From a gamma proteobacterium HdN1 (GTDB lineage Bacteria; Pseudomonadota; Gammaproteobacteria; Pseudomonadales; Ketobacteraceae): 64,000 nt of DNA. The position numbers were made by a program, and so were the translations under genes. Position 1 is the stretch's first letter; every line of letters starts with the position of its first letter. Where the stretch lies: the NCBI GenBank assembly GCA_000198515.1, contig FP929140.1:2516527-2580526 (forward strand). The letters run 5' to 3'. The notes under the pieces were generated by a model. It searched no databases, was not told the origin of the DNA, and worked only from the letters and a program-made list of their open reading frames with translations. Shown in pieces: positions 1-8,954 of this stretch.

Positions 1-242
1 GACGTGATCAATGACTGAGTCTGAAGAAGCACCGGATACATTACGTAAAGCGAAAGAATAATTGCAAGGCCGTTAAGCACAACGTTAGGCGGAGTTTGTT
101 GAAGCCCTAGGGAGTTTCTGAGGAGACTCAGCACAACGACCAGCTTAGTGAACGCTGTAACCATAACGGCAACAAAAGGAGCCATTGTGATCGTAACGAC
201 GATCACAATAATCGTTCCAGGATTTAAGGTGTTAAAGTCCAT
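1..242 (-). CDS. sctR: T3SS export apparatus protein SctR, 5' part (cut by window edge)
   Basis: Reading the minus strand from the ATG at 242-240 gives an open frame of 80 codons that runs off the left edge. It starts MDFNTLNPGT, has a hydrophobic first helix, and then carries the family signature seen as FTKLVVVLSLLRNSLG followed by QQTPPNVVLNGLAI. This matches the N-terminus of SctR (YscR/SpaP/FliP family), the inner-membrane export-gate protein that forms a pentamer with SctS and SctT. The start overlaps the end of sctQ by 11 bases in another frame, so the two are probably translationally coupled. sctS, sctT and sctU would be expected beyond the window. Confidence 0.93.
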   Translation of the reverse strand, partial: MDFNTLNPGTIIVIVVTITMAPFVAVMVTAFTKLVVVLSLLRNSLGLQQTPPNVVLNGLAIILSLYVMYPVLLQTQSLIT

Positions 243-531
243 TGGGAAACCATTCTGTTATACGAACGCCAAGTTGATTTCCAATAGATACGAGTTCACC
301 AAGCCCAGCAGGTTGTTGGTTAACAAGTACAGTGAGCGTTAGCTCATCGTTTTGTGATGACATCGGAAACACATAGCCGGGCTGTAGGTTTTCCAGCTCG
401 CCGAGCGTTATTTGTAGTTGCCCTACCTGTAAAGAAAGCTCAACGGGGAGTTGACTTAAGGAAGAGAGCTTTTTCTTCTGCATAAACCCAAGTTCTGATG
501 GGCCTGATGAACCGTTTTGATCTAATTTCAT
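232..531 (-). CDS. Possible internal-start product SctQ-C (second SpoA domain)
   Basis: Inside sctQ, codon 281 is an ATG (531-529) preceded on the minus strand by AGGGA (544-540) with an 8-base spacer, an excellent ribosome-binding site. Translation from here gives a 99-residue protein containing only the last SpoA domain. YscQ, SsaQ and Spa33 are known to make such a short C-terminal product from an internal start, and it binds the full-length protein in the sorting platform. The site and size here fit that pattern. That it is really used is inference. Confidence 0.5.
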   Translation of the reverse strand: MKLDQNGSSGPSELGFMQKKKLSSLSQLPVELSLQVGQLQITLGELENLQPGYVFPMSSQNDELTLTVLVNQQPAGLGELVSIGNQLGVRITEWFPNGL

Positions 532-1371
532 TTTTGCTTTCCCTGTCATGTCAAACTTGGAAATGGTATCCAGTCGAATCCCATTTTCGTGCGAACTCGC
601 TTCCCAGTCCTGTGTAATTCCATTAACGCAAATGCGGTATTTAAGCTCTTGACGCCCGCGAAACGAAGTAAGCAATACATCCCCGGGTCTAATTTCATTG
701 CATTCTCTTACGTCGAACTTACCCATTGAGGTTTCGAAGCCGATACCCACGCTAAGGTGGCGGAATGCAGACTGACTTCTTCTGCCTAGCATGGAGGCAG
801 CGCTCGCGAGCTTATTTGCTGTTTTGTCGGGTAAAATAACTTTACCCTGGTGGGCGCGACCGTTTACTCGGATTGTAAAGGTGAGATGCAGCCAATTTTG
901 AAACTCCGCTTCATGAGCGGATGAGTAGGCGGTGACTTCGGCGGGTGCAAACCTGCACCCAAATATACTTTCAAGCACAGAGATTGTATCTTGGTAATCA
1001 ATAGACCACGCTAAAGATCGCGCCGCGCCCTCGTAGCACCACCACGGCTTGGTTTCGTTGTTGTCGGAGTGCGGTGAAGATAGCATTTGGACAAACAGCT
1101 GAAATTCATTGTTCCGTAGATAGGCAAAATCGTGGGCTGCGGGTGCGCCTTTGTTAGCGTCGGTGCGGCTAAGCGGGTCACTCTTTGTAAACAGAAAGTT
1201 GCAGTGTGCCGTTTCATCGCAGATGTCTAATTCAAAATCGCAAGGAAAAGAAAATAATCGCCTCCAGACGCGTGACTGCGCATGGGAAAGTTTATCTAGT
1301 TGTAGTGCAAGCGGAGAAAAGCGAGGTAGATGCTGGTAAATGAAAGGCGGCATGCCTGATGGTCTTTGCAT
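232..1371 (-). CDS. sctQ: T3SS cytoplasmic (C-ring/sorting platform) protein SctQ
   Basis: 379 residues. The N-terminal two thirds are poorly conserved. The C-terminal part shows two SpoA-type (surface presentation of antigens) beta domains, roughly residues 205-275 and 305-375; the second begins near LPVELSLQVGQLQITLGEL. SctQ forms the cytoplasmic pods of the injectisome with SctK, SctL and SctN, and is the counterpart of flagellar FliM/FliN. It lies 2 bases downstream of the response-regulator gene and overlaps sctR. The position next to sctR and the tandem SpoA pattern make the call secure. An internal start that could give a separate C-terminal product is listed separately. Confidence 0.9.
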   Translation of the reverse strand: MQRPSGMPPFIYQHLPRFSPLALQLDKLSHAQSRVWRRLFSFPCDFELDICDETAHCNFLFTKSDPLSRTDANKGAPAAHDFAYLRNNEFQLFVQMLSSPHSDNNETKPWWCYEGAARSLAWSIDYQDTISVLESIFGCRFAPAEVTAYSSAHEAEFQNWLHLTFTIRVNGRAHQGKVILPDKTANKLASAASMLGRRSQSAFRHLSVGIGFETSMGKFDVRECNEIRPGDVLLTSFRGRQELKYRICVNGITQDWEASSHENGIRLDTISKFDMTGKAKMKLDQNGSSGPSELGFMQKKKLSSLSQLPVELSLQVGQLQITLGELENLQPGYVFPMSSQNDELTLTVLVNQQPAGLGELVSIGNQLGVRITEWFPNGL

Positions 1372-1373
1372 AA

Positions 1374-1997
1374 TTATTCGTACCCGAGATTGAGTCGTAC
1401 CAGTTCCTGTACGCTTCGGATGCCGAGCTTTGCAGTTAGGTTTGCCCTGTGCATTTCTACGGTCTTTACGCTGATTCCAAGCTTGTCGGCAATTGTTTTG
1501 CTAAGGTGGCCGATGCATACTAGGTTCATGATTTGCGCTTCTCTAGGAGTTAGCCGGCCTAATTTTGCCCGCGCCTCATCTGGGTTTCGCAGAAGAACCC
1601 CAGGTGAAGAAATTGCCGAAGAGATTGTTGCAACGAGAGCTTCTGGCTCAAAGGGCTTTTCGAGGACACTCGCGGCGCCTCTCTGCATCGCTTGCACGGT
1701 GAGCGGTATGTCTCCGTGGCCGGTAATCATGATTACGGGTGCTTTGATATGGTGCCTATAGAGAACATCCATTAGCTCTAAGCCGTTCATCCTCGGCATT
1801 CGCATATCCGTAACAATGCATATCCGGTTTACTTGTTGTTCGCCACAATGTTCCACAAATATCTCACGTAGAGATCCAATGAAATGTTCGCCACTTTCGA
1901 AGGTGCGCACCCGCATTCCGGCGCATTCTAGGTAGAGTGCTATTGATTCTCGAAAAGAGGAATTGTCATCAATTAAAAGGACATCAACATCTTCCAT
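1374..1997 (-). CDS. FixJ/NarL-type two-component response regulator
   Basis: 207 residues from the ATG at 1997; the longer reading from 2036 would overlap the kinase gene by 31 bases and adds residues ahead of the receiver domain. The receiver domain shows the acidic pair in LLIDDN, the phospho-acceptor region TDMRMPRMNG, the switch Thr in MITGHGD and the Lys in EKPF. The C-terminal LuxR-type helix-turn-helix runs about residues 145-205, with LTPREAQIMNLV and KTVEMHRANLTAKLG. It lies 8 bases after the PAS kinase and 2 bases before sctQ, so it is probably a transcription factor for the T3SS arms (inference from position). Confidence 0.88.
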   Translation of the reverse strand: MEDVDVLLIDDNSSFRESIALYLECAGMRVRTFESGEHFIGSLREIFVEHCGEQQVNRICIVTDMRMPRMNGLELMDVLYRHHIKAPVIMITGHGDIPLTVQAMQRGAASVLEKPFEPEALVATISSAISSPGVLLRNPDEARAKLGRLTPREAQIMNLVCIGHLSKTIADKLGISVKTVEMHRANLTAKLGIRSVQELVRLNLGYE

Positions 1998-2005
1998 GTC
2001 AAAGC

Positions 2006-3070
2006 TCACTCCCTGTGCGTTGGAATTGTGAAACAAAATGAGCTTCCGTTGCTATCGGAATGCTCAAGATAGAGGCTGCCGGCGTGGAGCTCAAGAATAG
2101 ACCGACAGATTGACAGCCCCATTCCCATGCCTTCTGATCGGGTTGTAAAAAAAGGGCTGAATATTTTTTCTTGATCCACTGCAGAGATGCCGTGGCCATT
2201 ATCAATGACTCGAACGATTATCCGATCGTCGAAATCGATGCCTGCACGAATAGTCAGTTGTCCCACAAAAGAATCAGAACTTTTCATCGCCCTAAGAGCA
2301 TTTGTGATCAAGTTGGAAAGGACTTGACCAATGAGTATTTGATCAATCGCGATTTCCGGAAGCAGCTCTTGGAGCTCAATTTTCAGATTTACATTCGCGC
2401 CTTCGATATCCCACCGAAGCATTTCGGTATGCCGGTGGATGATGTCACGAATCGAGCATGGTTGCTGAACAAATTGACGAGATGAAACAAAATCGCGCAT
2501 TCGTGTGACGACAGCGCTAGCGTGCTCCGCTTGGGTTTGAGCGAGATGGAGTGCCCTGGTCACGATATCTGGCGTGTTCACTTGGTCGGCTAGTTTTTTT
2601 CGTGCAACTCCTACCGCGTTGATAATTGTGCCAAGCGGTTGGTTTAATTCATGAGAGAGAATTGTGGTTAGCTCTCCAGCCGATTGTCTTTGGAGTGCTG
2701 CCAGCAGGTGCTCGTGGGCGAGCCGCTGTAGATGGTCACGCGTTTGCGCAACTTCCGCTTCCACGGCGAATATCCAGAAGAAAATGTCTGCACTTGCCGC
2801 GGCGTGACGGCGGTCACAAATTAGAAATTTGAATAGCTTTCTTGAATGTTTGTGCCGGCCATATGTAGGGAAATAATCCAGATAAGTTACTTCTGAGCTG
2901 TCGGCCGTGAACTGCGTGTGGAGCTCAAAATAAGATTCTAGCGTAGTTCGAATAGAGGATTGGTTTGGAGTAGGTGATAGCGCATTGAACGCACTGTTTG
3001 CGAAGACAATGTTGCCTAATTTGTTAAGGGCTGCGCAAGGTATAGGCATTTCGTAAAAGAATTCTTCCAT
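2006..3070 (-). CDS. Soluble PAS-domain sensor histidine kinase
   Basis: 354 residues if started at the ATG at 3070; a longer reading starts at 3151. A PAS-like domain (IPCAALNKLGNIVFANSAF) comes first. A HisKA domain of the FixL/NtrB style follows with the His box ILSHELNQPLGTI, then an HATPase_c domain with the N box LSNLITNALRA, DNGHGI and GMGMGLSIC. No membrane helix is visible, so it should sense a cytoplasmic signal. It is co-oriented with the FixJ-type regulator and sctQ, and divergent from sctV, which makes it the probable sensor for T3SS control. The ligand is not deducible. Confidence 0.87.
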   Translation of the reverse strand: MEEFFYEMPIPCAALNKLGNIVFANSAFNALSPTPNQSSIRTTLESYFELHTQFTADSSEVTYLDYFPTYGRHKHSRKLFKFLICDRRHAAASADIFFWIFAVEAEVAQTRDHLQRLAHEHLLAALQRQSAGELTTILSHELNQPLGTIINAVGVARKKLADQVNTPDIVTRALHLAQTQAEHASAVVTRMRDFVSSRQFVQQPCSIRDIIHRHTEMLRWDIEGANVNLKIELQELLPEIAIDQILIGQVLSNLITNALRAMKSSDSFVGQLTIRAGIDFDDRIIVRVIDNGHGISAVDQEKIFSPFFTTRSEGMGMGLSICRSILELHAGSLYLEHSDSNGSSFCFTIPTHRE

Positions 3071-3241
3071 AGAAACTTCTATATTTCCGTTTTCTCTATT
3101 ATTTGAATTTGCGTAGAGACAAACAAAAGAAAAGTTAACATCGAAAAACAAAAATATATGCGCGTCTCCTGACTATGTTCGATACCGAGTTGCTAATTAG
3201 GGGCCTGAACAGTTGGGCCTCGTCCAAGGGATGGAAAACGA

Positions 3242-5212
3242 ATGCCTATTTTGTCTGCTGCCCCAGAGCAGGAGTCGTCAAGGAAGAGCGTGCTGAAGAG
3301 AGGGGGGCTCCTGTCAGGAAGCTATAGCGATATTGTTCTCGCAATGATTATCGTTTCAATTGTTTCGCTGATGATACTTCCATTGCCACTTTGGGTGGTC
3401 GATACGCTGGTTGCAGTAAATATGTTGATTGGTGTGGGCCTTGTTTTGCTGGCCATCTATATTCCAGCAGTCACGGCATTCTCGTCCTTTCCTTCGGTGA
3501 TCATGCTCAGCACCCTGTTTAGGCTCGCGTTGTCGGTTTCTATTACGCGGCTGATTCTCCTTGAAGCTGATGCGGGCGAGATTATAAAAACATTTGGGCA
3601 TATGGTCGTCGGCGGAAACGTTGTCGTTGGTATTGTTGTTTTTCTTATCATTACGGTTGTTCAGTTTATTGTAATTGCGAAAGGGTCGGAGAGGGTTGCG
3701 GAGGTAGCTGCGCGCTTTTCGCTTGACGCTATGCCAGGAAAGCAGCTTTCGATTGACTCAGACTTGCGCTCTGGGTTGTTGGATAAGAATGAGGCAAAGC
3801 AAAAGAGGAAGATGCTGGAATTAGAGAGCCAGCTGCACGGAAGTCTAGATGGTGCGATGAAATTCGTTAAGGGTGATTCGATCGCTGGGATCATCATCTT
3901 GATTGTAAATATTCTTGGTGGTCTCACGATTGGCGTTTTGCAGCGTGGAATGGACGTTGGGGCTGCGCTCCACACCTACAGCGTACTTACCGTTGGTGAT
4001 GGTTTGGTAGCCCAGATCCCCGCTCTACTTACATCGATTGCTGCGGGTCTAATCATTACAAGAACGTCTAGCGAGAGTAAAAGTAGCAATCTTGGTGAAG
4101 CCATTTCTGGTCAGATTTCATCTTATCCAAAGGTGATTGTAATTGGCGGATTCCTGTCCCTATTGCTTATGGTGGTTCCGGGATTCCCGTGGCCCATTTT
4201 CCTCCTTATGGCAATAGCGATGCTTGGAGCGAGTGCGTGGGGGAACGACTTGTTCAAGTTGAGAACGCGCTTCTCTGCTAGCCAATTGAGTGTGGCGACG
4301 CTGGATGACCTTGCTCCAACGGATGCGCCGCCGCTGGCATCTAGATCGCCTGTAATTTTCCATGTTGGGAAAAAGGTATCATCCATGGTCCCGCTATTGG
4401 AGATACAGGAGCGACTAAACAGGGTAGTAAATTCTATCCGAGAGGAATACGGTGTTCCTCTCCCTAGTTGTGCGGTGCAATTGGATCCTAGATTAGGTGA
4501 AAATGAATTTTTCCTCGAGGCTCATGCTAACCGATTATTGTTGGGCGCTTTGCGCTCGGATGAAGGAAAGGATTCTAGGGATAAGAGGTTGGATCGTGAA
4601 GTTAGACAAGCATTTTTGCGGAGATTGGGTCTATTCATCGGGATTCAGGAAACCGCCGATATTATAAATGAATCTAATGAAGATTATCCTGACTTAATAA
4701 AGGAAATGTTACGTCATTGTGCTCCTCAAAGAATCGCCGAGGTGATGAGAAGGCTTCTGAATGAAGGAATTCCGATACGGGATTTGAGAGGCTTGTACGA
4801 GTCGATAATTGATGCAGCTTCTAGAGAAAAGGATATTGACCTCCTAGTTGAGGGGGTGCGTGCGGCAATGAGGTTCCAGATCACCGACCGATTTTGCGAT
4901 CGAGATCTAAATTTAAAGGCAGTTCTTATTCACCCCGATTTGGAAGACAAGATTCATCAGGGCTTAAGAAACTCACCTCATGGGAGGTTTGGGGTAGATC
5001 CGGATGTATATAAAAAGTTGATTGACGATCTTAAGGCGCTAAAAGACGATCATGCCGATGACTGGGGTGCCACGGCACTTTTATGTGCCGGTGAGATAAG
5101 GCGTTTTTTGAGAAGGCTAATTGAAACTGACTTTCCGCTACTGCCCGTGCTTTCTTATCATGAGCTCGCTGGCGACGTAAAAATTGACAAGATTGGGCAT
5201 GTAAGCATTTAG
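3242..5212 (+). CDS. sctV: T3SS export gate protein SctV (FHIPEP family)
   Basis: 656 residues. The N-terminal half has about seven to eight membrane helices (residues 25-325). It includes the strongly conserved stretches FSSFPSVIMLSTLFRLALS and SERVAEVAARFSLDAMPGKQ, where the FHIPEP cytoplasmic loop sits. The C-terminal half (about 350-656) is the cytoplasmic ring-forming domain, with PDLIKEMLRHCAPQRIAEVM. SctV forms the nonameric ring that accepts cargo from the ATPase. It is the first gene of the rightward arm. The start has no strong ribosome-binding site (GGAAAACGA just before it). Flagellar FlhA is excluded by the surrounding sct genes. Confidence 0.96.
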   Translation: MPILSAAPEQESSRKSVLKRGGLLSGSYSDIVLAMIIVSIVSLMILPLPLWVVDTLVAVNMLIGVGLVLLAIYIPAVTAFSSFPSVIMLSTLFRLALSVSITRLILLEADAGEIIKTFGHMVVGGNVVVGIVVFLIITVVQFIVIAKGSERVAEVAARFSLDAMPGKQLSIDSDLRSGLLDKNEAKQKRKMLELESQLHGSLDGAMKFVKGDSIAGIIILIVNILGGLTIGVLQRGMDVGAALHTYSVLTVGDGLVAQIPALLTSIAAGLIITRTSSESKSSNLGEAISGQISSYPKVIVIGGFLSLLLMVVPGFPWPIFLLMAIAMLGASAWGNDLFKLRTRFSASQLSVATLDDLAPTDAPPLASRSPVIFHVGKKVSSMVPLLEIQERLNRVVNSIREEYGVPLPSCAVQLDPRLGENEFFLEAHANRLLLGALRSDEGKDSRDKRLDREVRQAFLRRLGLFIGIQETADIINESNEDYPDLIKEMLRHCAPQRIAEVMRRLLNEGIPIRDLRGLYESIIDAASREKDIDLLVEGVRAAMRFQITDRFCDRDLNLKAVLIHPDLEDKIHQGLRNSPHGRFGVDPDVYKKLIDDLKALKDDHADDWGATALLCAGEIRRFLRRLIETDFPLLPVLSYHELAGDVKIDKIGHVSI

Positions 5213-5249
5213 GCGATGTCTTAGGTCTTCCACTAAAAGATTCAGGTAC

Positions 5250-7046
5250 ATGATTGTGAAGAGTAGTAATCGGGTTGTTGGGATCGTTGTGCTGGTACTT
5301 GCAGTTACCGGAATGCTGCAGGATTTTGCGTCGGCACGGGAAATTCCGTTTCGGCCGCAGCAAGCCGTGAGGTACGAGCTGAGCAGTAAACCTCTTCCAG
5401 AGTTTCTAGAGGAGATTCTTGCCGAGAATGGATTTAGAGCGTCGCTAAGTGACCGGTTGAGATCTGACAAGAGGACATTAAACGGCATCCGCGAGGGGAG
5501 CCCAGACTCTGTTTTCAATAGTATCGTACGCTCCAACCAGCTCTTGGTGTTTTATGACGGCTCTGTAGTTCATGCGTATCACGCTACCGAACTCGTACGG
5601 AGATTCTATCCATTGCCTTCGGATCGCGTGAACGGGTTTGATGCTGCGCTGCGTAGGCTTTCTCTTGATGACGACACAAATAGGACAAAGATCGACACGA
5701 ACGCGAACTTGGTCGAAGTGGTGGGTGCGCCCCTGTATGCGGAACAAATATACAGCTTGCTTGGCGCAATTGTTCAGAAGGATGGCGGCGCTCTAGATTT
5801 TCGTTTTATTTCTCTTCGATATGCGTGGGCTTCTGATCGCACGTTTGTGGTTGGTGGCAGACAGGTGACGATCCCAGGTGTGGCAACTGTTCTGCGTGAC
5901 CTTGTGCAAGGTGGAAATGAATCTCAGAGGCTCTATGCACTGAATGACGTCGCATTACCGACCGGAGGTGAATCTGTTCGTAGAGCGAATTCAGGCACAG
6001 ATAAGGGAGATGCTTATAGTGGTTACAGAGGGGGGGCCGGCAATGGTGGGGGGCGCGGCAATTATTCTGAGAGTGATTCTGGGAAGCTTGCACAGGGGCA
6101 AGGTGGAGCGGGTGTAGGGCGACATCCAGCAACCTTGCTGAGTGAAGAAGGCATTTCGAGAATTGTGGCAGACCCTCAGCGCAACGCGATCATCATTCGT
6201 GATAAGCCGGAACTAATGCCTCTCTATGAGAACTTGGTAAAAAATCTAGATGTGCCATCTCCAGTAATTGAGATAGAAGCGACGATCATTGATGTAAACA
6301 CGGACAAGCTTCGAGAACAGGGGGTTGACTGGGGGTGGAGTAACGGAAGAACCAGTGCAATGACCGGTGAGGTGGATGCCAAGAACAATTTCCTTGAGGT
6401 TCTCGCGGGTGACGCAATTTCGGGGCTCGCACAAAATGCTGGGATGCAGGCAGGCACGATTATCGGCAATCGGAATCGCTTTGTCGCAAGGCTGAATCTT
6501 TTGGAGCGTGAAGGCGTTGTTAAGGTGGCGTCTCGCCCAAAGGTGGTTACGTTGAATGACCTCGAGGCCGTCTTGGAGAGCAGTAGAAGTGTTTATGTTC
6601 CGGTTCAGGGGGCTTACGACGTTGATCTATTCAAGGTTTTTTCTGGAACTGTTTTGAGAGTTACGCCGCACGTTATTAACGATGTTGGGACCAAGAAAAT
6701 TCGGTTGATCATTTCCGCAGAAGATGGGGTGATTGATGAGCACTCAACCAACAACGCACCATCGGTCACAAGAAACGCGGTGAGCACGCAAGCAGTTATT
6801 GAGGGTGAAACAAGTCTTCTCCTGGGTGGTCTTTCGAGAACCGAGTCTATTACTCAAGTAAGAAAGGTGCCTCTTCTAGGAAGTATCCCACTATTGGGAG
6901 CATTATTTAGAAGTGAAGCGAAGGTGGTTCAAAATTCGGAAAGGCTATTTCTGATTACGCCCCGTTTGCTTGAGGATGGGATTGGGTTGGCTAGCGTTCC
7001 GGGTGGGCCAGCGCGTGATTTTATGGAGTCGACGGAAACGCGATGA
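5250..7046 (+). CDS. sctC: T3SS outer-membrane secretin SctC
   Basis: 598 residues. A Sec signal peptide covers about residues 1-29 and ends FASAREIP. N0/N1/N3-type ring domains follow. A Gly/Ser-rich insertion lies near residues 245-290 (GYRGGAGNGGGRGN). The secretin core runs from about 335, with NAIIIRDKPELMPLYENLV, VASRPKVVTLNDLEAVLE and VRKVPLLGSIPLLGALFRS. SctC forms the outer-membrane channel of the injectisome. It lies 37 bases after sctV and before sctD. No pilotin gene is seen in the window. Confidence 0.95.
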   Translation: MIVKSSNRVVGIVVLVLAVTGMLQDFASAREIPFRPQQAVRYELSSKPLPEFLEEILAENGFRASLSDRLRSDKRTLNGIREGSPDSVFNSIVRSNQLLVFYDGSVVHAYHATELVRRFYPLPSDRVNGFDAALRRLSLDDDTNRTKIDTNANLVEVVGAPLYAEQIYSLLGAIVQKDGGALDFRFISLRYAWASDRTFVVGGRQVTIPGVATVLRDLVQGGNESQRLYALNDVALPTGGESVRRANSGTDKGDAYSGYRGGAGNGGGRGNYSESDSGKLAQGQGGAGVGRHPATLLSEEGISRIVADPQRNAIIIRDKPELMPLYENLVKNLDVPSPVIEIEATIIDVNTDKLREQGVDWGWSNGRTSAMTGEVDAKNNFLEVLAGDAISGLAQNAGMQAGTIIGNRNRFVARLNLLEREGVVKVASRPKVVTLNDLEAVLESSRSVYVPVQGAYDVDLFKVFSGTVLRVTPHVINDVGTKKIRLIISAEDGVIDEHSTNNAPSVTRNAVSTQAVIEGETSLLLGGLSRTESITQVRKVPLLGSIPLLGALFRSEAKVVQNSERLFLITPRLLEDGIGLASVPGGPARDFMESTETR

Positions 7047-7093
7047 ATAGCGGCCTAAGTTGTGGGCATTGATTTCGAGTGTTGCTGTTTTAA

Positions 7094-8164
7094 GTGATCG
7101 CATTGGAAACTAAATTTCGACGGGCTAAGGGAATGGTATTTACGGTGAAGAATAACAAGGCAAACCGCAAGGGATCCGTTGATAAGGATGCGGAGATGGT
7201 CATTTTGGAATTTACTGGAGGTGTTCATAGTTCTGCAGTACAGGAGATTAAGAAGGGCAGGTCGTTTTTGCTTGGAACTGCAGAAGATTGCGATCTTGTC
7301 GTTCTAGATTCTGGGGTGAAACCTCACCATTGTCGTTTTGTTGTGGGTTCTGCGTCCTTTGAGCTTCAGGCGGTTGATGGGCCATTAGTTTGGTGTGGTG
7401 AGGATGTATTGGCCGGGGGGCGCCGATCTGGGCTGACGAAGGGCGTTTTGCAAGTTGGGGAGGCAAGTATCTGCGTCTATGGTCTTGATCATGAGCGTGT
7501 GCCTGAAAAGAATATACGTAGACCCTTTCTTTGGTTGGTAACAACATTATTGGCGTCAAGCGCTGCAGCTTATGGGATGGCGGTTTCGTGGAATAGCACA
7601 GTTTCTTACGATTCTCTCGTAAAAAATGACGAAGTAGTTTTTGATGCCCGCATTTCTCGTGGCGCACAGGAGAAAAATGGAAAAGGGTCGGAAAAATGGC
7701 TGGAAAGCAGCGTTAGAGAAGTAATGAGGCTTTCAGGGTTTAGTGTTCAAACGAAGTCGGTTAGAAACGGCGTTGTTGAAGTTAGTGGATATTTTTCCGA
7801 TGAAGAGGCCGTGGCGCGTGCGGTGATGTCGCGTGCTATGCGAGATCTTGCTGGGCTCAAAAAAATCAGAGTGGTGAATCGATCTCCACAGAAAAAGCCC
7901 GAGCACGTTGATTATGGGATAGATGACGGCGTGAGTACGAGTAAAAACGTTCAGGTAATTTACGGAAGCGACCCGTATTTGGTCTCTGGTGATGGATCTC
8001 TTTATTACCCAGGTGCAAAATTGCCTGGAGGAACGGAGCTCGTAAGTATTTTAGACAAAAAGGTTGTGTTTGTAAAAACTCGCGACGGCGATAGCAGAAT
8101 GGTCGACGTGAATTCTTTATTTAATAGTGATAAAACCACCAAAGGGAGCAATAAAAATGACTAA
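7094..8164 (+). CDS. sctD: T3SS inner-membrane ring protein SctD
   Basis: 356 residues from a GTG at 7094; an ATG at 7133 would shorten it by 13, and neither start has a well-spaced ribosome-binding site. A cytoplasmic FHA-like domain fills about residues 40-130 (KGRSFLLGTAEDCDLVV, then KPHHCRF). A single membrane helix lies near residues 142-165 (PFLWLVTTLLASSAAAYG) and a periplasmic part follows. This is the usual SctD (YscD/EscD) plan. SctD builds the outer of the two inner-membrane rings and contacts SctC and SctJ. Its end overlaps the next gene by 8 bases. Confidence 0.88.
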   Translation: MIALETKFRRAKGMVFTVKNNKANRKGSVDKDAEMVILEFTGGVHSSAVQEIKKGRSFLLGTAEDCDLVVLDSGVKPHHCRFVVGSASFELQAVDGPLVWCGEDVLAGGRRSGLTKGVLQVGEASICVYGLDHERVPEKNIRRPFLWLVTTLLASSAAAYGMAVSWNSTVSYDSLVKNDEVVFDARISRGAQEKNGKGSEKWLESSVREVMRLSGFSVQTKSVRNGVVEVSGYFSDEEAVARAVMSRAMRDLAGLKKIRVVNRSPQKKPEHVDYGIDDGVSTSKNVQVIYGSDPYLVSGDGSLYYPGAKLPGGTELVSILDKKVVFVKTRDGDSRMVDVNSLFNSDKTTKGSNKND

Positions 8165-8471
8165 GTTAACGGCTAATAATTGGCAAACGAGTAGCTCTAG
8201 TTTTGACGGGAAGTCCGTAGCAACAACCGCTGTACAGTCGGGAGACGCAGCAAGCTGGTACGAAGCGATGTCTAAGGCGTGGGGAAAAGTGCTCGACGCG
8301 CAGGCGGGAAAGGTAACAGGGCTTGCAAGTGCAATCGCGGACGGCCAAGACAACCCTTCAACAATGACCTTGCTAACCGCAGAAAGCCTAAAAATGCAGT
8401 TCATGTCGAATAATGCTGCCACTTCGACTAACAGCGTTGGCCAAGCTCTGGAAACATTGGCTAGAAAATAA
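8157..8471 (+). CDS. sctF: Probable T3SS needle protein SctF
   Basis: 104 residues. The start at 8157 is chosen because GGGAG (8144-8148) precedes it with an 8-base spacer. It is small, has no Cys and no signal peptide, and should be mostly helical. A central DNPSTMTLLTAES recalls the NPS(N)PxLL turn of needle proteins, followed by a C-terminal helix rich in small polar residues. It lies between sctD and sctI, the slot held by the needle gene in the prgH-I-J-K order. At 104 residues it is longer than the usual 80-90, so a secreted filament protein of the EspA/SseB type is an alternative. The call rests mainly on synteny. Confidence 0.6.
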   Translation: MTKLTANNWQTSSSSFDGKSVATTAVQSGDAASWYEAMSKAWGKVLDAQAGKVTGLASAIADGQDNPSTMTLLTAESLKMQFMSNNAATSTNSVGQALETLARK

Positions 8472-8513
8472 TAGCGTTATTTTTGCCGAAAAATTTTTAA
8501 GGGATCTAAAGAT

Positions 8514-8954
8514 ATGTTCGATAAAGCATCCGTAAAAGTAATTGACGTTGTTGCGAGCGAACCGGTCGTTGGTGGAGCAAAACCCCAAGTCACGACATCC
8601 GTATTTGACGTGGCCTGCTTTGAGGACTGCCAGCGCCAACTTGCAGCGGAACAAGTAAATAGTACTGTGACAAAGGACACCGTTGCGCAAACGGGGCTAG
8701 ATAGTGCGCGCATGCATGTAGACCGGTTTGGTTTTGAGGGTGCGCTTCGAACTTTGGAGTCATTGAACCAAAGTGGTGAGAGCCTAGGTATGGAAGCATT
8801 GCAGGCGACTACGAATTTTCGTGACCTTACGCCAGGAGAAGTTCTGAATCTAACGGTGCAGTCTCATCATTTCATGTTTAAGAGCGAAATGACGGCCACT
8901 GTTGCAAACAAAACATCCGACGGCGTGCAGCAACTTTTCCGCCAGCAGTCGTAG
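8514..8954 (+). CDS. sctI: T3SS inner rod protein SctI
   Basis: 146 residues, with AAGGGA upstream of the ATG. The N-terminal half is weakly conserved. The C-terminal about 50 residues show the rod-protein pattern, with LTPGEVLNLTVQSH followed by FMFKSEMTATVANKTSDGVQQL and a final RQQS, as in YscI/PrgJ/EscI. SctI forms the inner rod that connects the export gate and the needle. The position between sctF and sctJ fits exactly. The stop codon lies in the first unit of a 17-base tandem repeat. Confidence 0.78.
   Translation: MFDKASVKVIDVVASEPVVGGAKPQVTTSVFDVACFEDCQRQLAAEQVNSTVTKDTVAQTGLDSARMHVDRFGFEGALRTLESLNQSGESLGMEALQATTNFRDLTPGEVLNLTVQSHHFMFKSEMTATVANKTSDGVQQLFRQQS

Noticed and set aside
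3231-3299. Short upstream ORF overlapping the sctV start
   Set aside because: The ATG at 3231 has no well-placed ribosome-binding site and the reading frame ends quickly; probably chance.
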